The notes beneath the pieces were generated by a model, which worked only from the letters and a program-made list of their open reading frames with translations, was not told the origin of the DNA and ran no database searches. Below, piece by piece: positions 58,990 through 64,000 of a stretch of DNA of 64,000 bases. Origin of the DNA: Paenalcaligenes sp052103955 (GTDB lineage: Bacteria; Pseudomonadota; Gammaproteobacteria; Burkholderiales; Burkholderiaceae_B). Where the stretch lies: positions 1 to 64,000 of the forward strand of contig JBQELO010000012.1 in assembly GCA_052103955.1 (NCBI GenBank), in the 5' to 3' direction. Positions within the stretch are counted from its first letter, which is position 1, and the number at the start of each line of letters is the position of its first letter. The translations under genes were made by a program, and so were the position numbers.

Positions 58990-59991
58990 GTGCGCTTACT
59001 GGACAACATCATTGAGGCGGCACGAAGTCAACCTGCCACCATCGTATTATGCGAAGCTGATGACCCTAGAGTTTTAGCGGCAGCGCGACGTGCTCAAACT
59101 GATGGCATTGCCCACATTATTCTGGTGGGGTCGCGGCCCGCCATTGAAGCATGTGCCCAACAGCATGCGATCTCGTTAGAGGGCTTGCGCATCGAAGATC
59201 CTGCTCACTCAGCCTTGCGTGCCAACGTAGAAACTCAGCTTTTACACTTACGCGCTCCCAAAGGTATGACGGCAGAACATGCTGCTACCCAAATACAAGA
59301 TCCGCTGTGTTTTGCCAACATGTTGGTGCACAGTGGTATTGCCGGTGGCTCTGTTGCTGGGGCGGTATACAGCACAGCCGATGTGGTGCGTTGTGCATTG
59401 CAATTAATTGGTAAAGCGCCTGAGGCAGAATTAGTGTCTAGTTTTTTCTTGATGCTGATGTGCCAACCCCACCACCCCTACCAAGGGGGGATGATTTTTA
59501 GTGATTGTGGTTTAGTGATTGACCCTACTGCCGAACAATTAGCCAGCATTGCCCAAGCGGCAGCCCACTCTGCCCGCACCCTGCTGCAAACCGAGCCGCG
59601 TGTCGCCATGTTGTCGTTCTCTACGGCAGGTAGTGCACACCACCCCGCCGTCGATAAAGTCATTAAGGCGGCTCAGTTGGTGAAGCAACGCTGCCCTGAC
59701 TTAGCCATTGATGAAGACATACAGTTGGATGCTGCACTCGTCCCCGCTATTGCGGCGCGAAAGCTGCCTGATTCGCATGTAAAGGGGCAAGCTAACGTCT
59801 TAATTTTCCCTAATCTTGAAGCTGGTAACATAGCGTATAAAGCCGCCGAACGCTTAGGCCAACTCACTGCTATTGGCCCATTACTGCAAGGCTTACGCAA
59901 ACCTGCTAACGACCTTTCCCGAGGCTGCAGCAGCGACGATATTTACGCTGTCATCGCCATCACCTCTTTGCAAACACTCTCTACGTCATGA
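58990..59991 (+). CDS. pta: Phosphate acetyltransferase (short form), GTG start
   Basis: 333 residues, GTG start with AAGGAG. Single PTA_PTB domain, as in the Xsc-associated Pta, and not the long multi-domain type: IVLCEADDPRVLAAARRAQTDGIAHIILVG, FANMLVHSGIAGGSVAGAVYSTADVVRCALQLIG, FSDCGLVIDPTAEQLASIA, MLSFSTAGSA, and VLIFPNLEAGNIAYKAAERLG. Converts acetyl phosphate from Xsc to acetyl-CoA. Overlaps the downstream permease gene by 4 bp. Confidence 0.95.
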   Translation: MRLLDNIIEAARSQPATIVLCEADDPRVLAAARRAQTDGIAHIILVGSRPAIEACAQQHAISLEGLRIEDPAHSALRANVETQLLHLRAPKGMTAEHAATQIQDPLCFANMLVHSGIAGGSVAGAVYSTADVVRCALQLIGKAPEAELVSSFFLMLMCQPHHPYQGGMIFSDCGLVIDPTAEQLASIAQAAAHSARTLLQTEPRVAMLSFSTAGSAHHPAVDKVIKAAQLVKQRCPDLAIDEDIQLDAALVPAIAARKLPDSHVKGQANVLIFPNLEAGNIAYKAAERLGQLTAIGPLLQGLRKPANDLSRGCSSDDIYAVIAITSLQTLSTS

Positions 59992-60746
59992 GCTTGATCT
60001 CCACCCTGCTTTTACTGCTCATTATTGTGATTGGTACCTACTTCCAAACCATCACTGGCTTTGGTTTGGCCATGATCGTTATCGGTATTAACAGTGCAGT
60101 GGGGCTCACCAGCGTACCGTTTATTGCTTCAGTGGTCAGTTTGGTGAGCCTAGTAAATAGCGGTGTGGCGTTACCTAAGCATCTGCATCATATTGACTGG
60201 CGATTGGCAAATACCACGTTGTTGGGGGTGATCCCCGCCAGCGTGTTAGGTGTCGTGCTATTGAATTTTTTAAATGCCCAAGCCACTAGCATTTTGGAGT
60301 TTCTGCTGGGCTGCGTGATTGGCTACAGTGGCATCAACTTTGCTTTACGCCCACGCCAACACAAAGAAGTATCTAGCCTACGGTCATTTTTCTCGGTGGG
60401 CTTTATTTCTGGACTATGCGGTGGACTATTTGGCATTCCTGGCCCACCGGTTATTTTTCACTTGTACAGACAACCGCTAAGCTTGGCCGTCACCCGCAAT
60501 ATGTTGCTGCTGATCTTTGCCTGTACTGCTTTTTCGCGTAGTTTGTACGAGTTCATTACCACCGGCTTTCCTGAAGGCACGTTCACCACTACCTTACTGG
60601 CTGTGCCCTGCGTGGCTGTAGTCACAATGCTGACGCAGCGCTTTCCCCCGCCGCTTAGCGTTGAAACCGTACGTCGCATCACCTTTGGCACGTTAATCCT
60701 GATTGGTATCAGCCTTATCGTGCGTAGCCTAAGCACATTGCTGTAA
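59988..60746 (+). CDS. tauE: TauE/SafE family sulfite exporter
   Basis: 252 residues, about eight membrane spans. The family repeat is visible twice: FQTITGFGLAMIVIG near the N-terminus and FISGLCGGLFGIPGPPVIFHLY in the second half. It overlaps the pta stop (ATGA). In taurine degraders this family exports the sulfite released by Xsc, which fits its operon position. Confidence 0.88.
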   Translation: MSLISTLLLLLIIVIGTYFQTITGFGLAMIVIGINSAVGLTSVPFIASVVSLVSLVNSGVALPKHLHHIDWRLANTTLLGVIPASVLGVVLLNFLNAQATSILEFLLGCVIGYSGINFALRPRQHKEVSSLRSFFSVGFISGLCGGLFGIPGPPVIFHLYRQPLSLAVTRNMLLLIFACTAFSRSLYEFITTGFPEGTFTTTLLAVPCVAVVTMLTQRFPPPLSVETVRRITFGTLILIGISLIVRSLSTLL

Positions 60747-60765
60747 CCCTCCTTTCTTTGCGATC

Positions 60766-60799
60766 AGGGGTAAATCCTTAGAGGATTTACCCCTTTTTA
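60766..60799 (+). terminator. Rho-independent terminator after pta-tauE
   Basis: Perfect 12-bp stem AGGGGTAAATCC/GGATTTACCCCT with a 5-nt loop and a T-run. Confidence 0.94.
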
Positions 60800-60832
60800 C
60801 ATTGCCGTCTGAATAAAAAAAACATACCATCA

Positions 60833-60866
60833 AATCTCATTAAACAAAACAAAAAGTACCATAAAG
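60833..60866. promoter_or_regulatory. Candidate regulator motif before the second TRAP operon
   Basis: AATCTCATTAAACA (60833-60846), identical over 14 bp to the copy before pta, followed by GTACCATAAAG where pta has its second copy. AGTACCATA also occurs in the xsc region (55300-55308). Confidence 0.6.
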
Positions 60867-60874
60867 GAGATTTC

Positions 60875-61888
60875 ATGAGGAAGACAACCGCAAAGCTCTG
60901 GTTAATGGGCATAGGTTTATGTGCAGCCTCTTTTGCACACGCGGCTTACGAAGGCCCATCAGTACGTTTCAAATTAGCGCATACCGCTCCACCCGGTAAC
61001 CACATCACAGGTGCCTATGAAAAGTTTGCCGAACTGGTGAAGGAAAAGTCAGATGGCAAAGTGGTAGTACAGCTTTTTCCCGGCGCCATTCTGGGTAGTG
61101 ACCGCGTGTTAATTGAAGGCGCCCAAAAGGGCACCCTGCAAGTAGGCGTGAGTTCTACACCCAACTTGGCAAACTTTTCCAACCAGTTCCAAGTCTTTGA
61201 TCTGCCTTACATCACTACGCCAGAAAAGCAGCAACAACTCTACGCTGCCATGAACCCTGGCGGTGCGCTCAACCAATATCTGGAAAAAGCCGCTAACGAC
61301 ATTGGCTTACAACCCATCATGTATGCCGAGTACGGTTACCGTCACTTTGTATCCAGCGACACACCACTGAACAGCGCAGCCAACTTGGAAGGCTTAAAAA
61401 TGCGCACCACTGACTCCCCTGTAGAAGTCGCTGTAGCCAAAGCCCTAAACACTAACCCCGCCCCCATCGCTTGGGGAGAGGTCTACACCTCGCTGCAACA
61501 AGGCACCATTGACGCCGAAGGAAACACCTTCCCACACTTGTACGGTGCTAAACACCATGAAGCCTTGAAGTACGCCATTACCTCGGCGCACAACTATGGC
61601 ATGCAAGTTGCCATGGCAAATAAAAAATGGTGGGACAGCTTGGCGCCAGAAACACAGCAGGTCATCAAAGACGCTGCACTAGAAGCCGTTACCTACCAAC
61701 GTGACGTCCTGTACCCAGAAAACGAAAGGCAAGCACGCCTAGCCTTTGAAGAAGCTGGTATCACTATCCATGACGCCACACCTGAAGAAATCCAAGCCTT
61801 CAAAACCCTGACACGCCCTGTATTTGATGAGTTTGCAGCCAAACTGCCTGCTGAACTCATTGAACTCGTAGAACAAACACAACAATAA
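60875..61888 (+). CDS. TRAP transporter substrate-binding protein (DctP type), second system
   Basis: 337 residues, SD AAAGGAG. Signal peptide cut after AHA (about residue 23). DctP features: FKLAHTAPPGNHITGAYEKFAELVKEKSDGKVVVQLFPGAILGSD, NLEGLKMRTTDSPVEVAVAKALNTNPAPIAWGEVYTSLQQGTIDAEGNT. Clearly different from TauK in sequence. Probably takes another sulfonate or a related acid, since it shares the motif and location. Substrate unproven. Confidence 0.9.
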   Translation: MRKTTAKLWLMGIGLCAASFAHAAYEGPSVRFKLAHTAPPGNHITGAYEKFAELVKEKSDGKVVVQLFPGAILGSDRVLIEGAQKGTLQVGVSSTPNLANFSNQFQVFDLPYITTPEKQQQLYAAMNPGGALNQYLEKAANDIGLQPIMYAEYGYRHFVSSDTPLNSAANLEGLKMRTTDSPVEVAVAKALNTNPAPIAWGEVYTSLQQGTIDAEGNTFPHLYGAKHHEALKYAITSAHNYGMQVAMANKKWWDSLAPETQQVIKDAALEAVTYQRDVLYPENERQARLAFEEAGITIHDATPEEIQAFKTLTRPVFDEFAAKLPAELIELVEQTQQ

Positions 61889-61895
61889 GACTCAT

Positions 61896-61924
61896 GCGTA
61901 GCCGGCCCTTAGGGTTGGCTACGC
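61896..61924 (+). other. Intercistronic hairpin after the second TRAP binding-protein gene
   Basis: Stem GCGTAGCC/GGCTACGC with a 13-nt loop and no T-run, between the binding protein and the fused permease. Same placement as in the first TRAP operon. Confidence 0.6.
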
Positions 61925-61949
61925 CATCAGAGGTTTGAGGAGCACCCAC

Positions 61950-63875
61950 ATGGCCCATGCCACATCGCAACGATCCCCTTTGGCAATTCTGAACCAACTG
62001 GAAAAACCTTTACTGTTCATTGGCTTGCTTTTGATGATCCTGATCATCAACTACCAAACCCTCTTTAGATATTCCATGTCTACCCTGACCACATGGGCTA
62101 GCCATCCCGAACAATACCCCTGGATCACATTATTTGGTGACCCCACCACCGTTAAGGCATGGTTGCGTAGCAAAATAGGCTGGGCTACCTGGAGCGAAGA
62201 ACTTGCTCGATATATTTTTGTATGGATTTCCTACTTAGCCGTATCGCTCTCCATACTGTCTAAGAACAGCATCCGCATGGATGCGGTACACAATCTGTTG
62301 TCGCCTAGGCTGCAACAGATTGTATGGGTGGCTATTTATGCCTTAAGCCTGCTGCTTACCGCCGCCTTTTTGCAAATGGGTGTAGAGCACCTTTCTATGC
62401 AGCTAGAGTTCCCCCAAACCACACCTGCTTTGCAAATCAACTACTTGGTGCCCTACCTCATTTTGCCCTTGGGCTTTGGGTTAATGAGCCTACGTACCTT
62501 GCAATGCCTGTATGAATCATGGAAACAACTGTGCTGGTCTGATTTTGTGATTGGACTGCTTATTCCTGTAGTGCTGCTATCACCACTCTTTATTTGGGAA
62601 TATGTAGACGCCACCTTATTGCTGTTTTGCTATTTCATTGTGTTTATTGTGCTGGGTGTACCCATCGCCTTTTCATTGGGGCTTGCCAGTATCGTTACCA
62701 TTATTGGCGCCGGCACCCTGCCACTGGACTACATTGCTCAGATTGCGTTTGTCTCTATAGACTCCTTCCCCATCATGGCTATACCGTTTTTTATTGCCGC
62801 CGGTATTTTCATGGGTGCAGGTGGCCTCTCTGAACGTCTACTTATGGTGGCGGATAAATTAGTAGGCTCGCTGCCCGGTGGTTTGGCGCTCGCCAGCATC
62901 ATGACCTGCATGTTTTTCTCGGCTATTAGCGGTTCAGGCCCTGCCACAGTTGCCGCCATCGGCACCATTACTATCCCTGCCATGGCAGCCCGTGGTTACA
63001 ACATCTACTTTGCTGCCGCTGTCGTGGCGTGTGCGGGTGCGATTGGTGTCATCATCCCGCCTAGCAACCCCTTTGTGGTGTATGGCGTTGCCGCCCAAGC
63101 CTCTATTGGCAAACTGTTTATTGCTGGTATTGTGCCCGGCTTAGTAATGGGCCTCATGCTCATGGCCATCACCTACGTCATTTCTAAAAAGAATGGCTGG
63201 AAAGGCGAAGATGGCGACCGCTCCTTACCTTCAGTATTGCTGTCGCTATGGCAAGCTAAGTGGGCTTTGCTGGTACCAGTCATTATTTTGGGTGGTATTT
63301 ACGGGGGCATCATGACCCCTACTGAATCGGCTGCCGTCGCTGCCCTATACGGCTTGCTGATTGGTAAGTTTGTGTACCGCGAACTCAGCTGGAAAAAGTT
63401 ATGGAATGCCAGTATTGAAGCCACGCAAACCTCTTCCATCATTATTATTTTAATGGCGATGGCGACTATCTTTGGCAACATCATGACGCTGGAACAAATT
63501 CCTGAAACGGTAGCCAGCGGCGTACTGACCTTCACTGACAACAAATACCTGATCTTGTTTTTGATCTGTATTTTGCTGTTGATCATTGGTGTGTTCATGG
63601 AAGCTCTGGCGGCTATTGTCATCGTTACCCCAGTGTTGCTGCCATTGGTACTGAAACTGGGTGTAGATCCTATTCACTTTGGGGTAATCATGGTGGTGGG
63701 CTTAGCCATTGGTTTTATTACGCCCCCTGTAGGTGTGAACCTGTTTGTTGCCAGTGGCATCGCCAAAATCGGCATCGATAAAATCGCCAAAGCTAGCTTC
63801 CCACTGCTGCTCATCATGATTTTGGTATTACTGCTGGTGACCTATATCCCTGCAATCTCTTTGGTGCTGCTATGA
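61950..63875 (+). CDS. Fused TRAP permease (DctQ-DctM)
   Basis: 641 residues from the ATG at 61950 (GAGGAG upstream); five extra codons upstream are unlikely. Residues 1-about 200 are a DctQ-like small permease: four spans with SEELARYIFVWISYLAVSLSIL. The rest is a complete DctM: GVPIAFSLGLASIVTI, FPIMAIPFFIAAGIFMGAGGLSERLL, FFSAISGSGPATVAAIGT, IMTPTESAAVAALYGL and IGFITPPVGVNLFVASGI. An unusual insertion (ASHPEQYPWITLFGDPTTVKAW) follows the first span. Fusion of the two subunits is known in other TRAP systems. Confidence 0.92.
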   Translation: MAHATSQRSPLAILNQLEKPLLFIGLLLMILIINYQTLFRYSMSTLTTWASHPEQYPWITLFGDPTTVKAWLRSKIGWATWSEELARYIFVWISYLAVSLSILSKNSIRMDAVHNLLSPRLQQIVWVAIYALSLLLTAAFLQMGVEHLSMQLEFPQTTPALQINYLVPYLILPLGFGLMSLRTLQCLYESWKQLCWSDFVIGLLIPVVLLSPLFIWEYVDATLLLFCYFIVFIVLGVPIAFSLGLASIVTIIGAGTLPLDYIAQIAFVSIDSFPIMAIPFFIAAGIFMGAGGLSERLLMVADKLVGSLPGGLALASIMTCMFFSAISGSGPATVAAIGTITIPAMAARGYNIYFAAAVVACAGAIGVIIPPSNPFVVYGVAAQASIGKLFIAGIVPGLVMGLMLMAITYVISKKNGWKGEDGDRSLPSVLLSLWQAKWALLVPVIILGGIYGGIMTPTESAAVAALYGLLIGKFVYRELSWKKLWNASIEATQTSSIIIILMAMATIFGNIMTLEQIPETVASGVLTFTDNKYLILFLICILLLIIGVFMEALAAIVIVTPVLLPLVLKLGVDPIHFGVIMVVGLAIGFITPPVGVNLFVASGIAKIGIDKIAKASFPLLLIMILVLLLVTYIPAISLVLL

Positions 63876-64000
63876 CCACGCTTACTCATCGCCACTTATG
63901 TCGTGCCAGCATCGATGCCTTACATCACTATGCGAGTAACGATGGGCTAGCGCCGGTCTGTTTTGCGTTAGTCGATGCGCAAGGGGATTTACTGTGTTTT
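63872..64000 (+). CDS. GlcG/HbpS family protein, N-terminal part (truncated by window edge)
   Basis: The ATG overlaps the permease stop (ATGA), then 43 codons run to the window end. The sequence THRHLCRASIDALHHYASNDG and APVCFALVDAQGDLLCF fits the opening of GlcG/HbpS proteins. Unlike the copy at 2133 there is no signal peptide, so it is cytoplasmic. Translational coupling to the TRAP permease suggests a shared metabolic role. Confidence 0.75.
   Translation, partial: MTTLTHRHLCRASIDALHHYASNDGLAPVCFALVDAQGDLLCF

Overview
The window looks like a chromosomal segment of a betaproteobacterium, most likely of the Alcaligenaceae. This rests on gene content and protein style (RdgC, NrtR-type Nudix regulator, FAD-PAS chemoreceptors, an ESPR-bearing autotransporter, a taurine dehydrogenase/TRAP/Xsc cluster) at roughly 50% G+C. 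The genus cannot be fixed from sequence alone.

Layout. (1) 1-8 kb: the 3' end of ssb, a lipocalin lipoprotein gene, rdgC, a GlcG/HbpS-like secreted protein, then phage-like genes (methyltransferase, CxxC zinc protein, DUF2786 protein, DUF4224 protein, tyrosine integrase). These end at a 48-nt copy of the 3' half of a CAU-anticodon tRNA, which I read as the right attachment site of an integrated element. The gaps here hold several very small, mostly single-membrane-span ORFs with good Shine-Dalgarno sequences. (2) 8-14.9 kb: a YkvI-like transporter, a group of short, often disordered or basic proteins, a cold-shock protein and small lipoproteins. (3) 14.9-29.9 kb: an FAD oxidoreductase, a 2075-residue autotransporter with an ESPR signal, a Sel1 protein, GNAT enzymes, a choloylglycine-hydrolase-fold amidase, a TetR/HPP divergent pair with palindromic operators, an MFS carrier, a nucleotidyltransferase and a cupin. 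(4) 29.9-36.2 kb: a BaeSR-like two-component system with a Spy-like periplasmic protein, then the NAD group nadC, nnr and an NrtR-like regulator. (5) 36.3-46.4 kb: two paralogous Aer-like chemoreceptors in direct orientation flanking a second giant autotransporter (about 2080 residues) rich in tandem repeats. (6) 46.5-64 kb: a taurine (organosulfonate) dissimilation island.

The taurine island works as a pathway. A TRAP transporter (TauKLM) imports taurine. The dehydrogenase TauXY oxidises it to sulfoacetaldehyde. Xsc, a ThDP enzyme, makes acetyl phosphate and sulfite. Pta converts acetyl phosphate to acetyl-CoA, and a TauE/SafE permease exports sulfite. An IclR regulator and a second TRAP transporter (fused DctQM), followed by a HbpS-like gene, complete it. 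Two features are unusual. A complete thiG (thiazole synthase) sits between xsc and tauX. A CobS-like AAA+ ATPase and CobT-like VWA protein pair is divergent from xsc with no chelatase large subunit in view. A short motif, consensus WATCTCRWTAAACA, recurs in three intergenic promoter regions of the island and is a candidate regulator site.

No rRNA genes, intact tRNA genes, CRISPR arrays or insertion sequences were seen.
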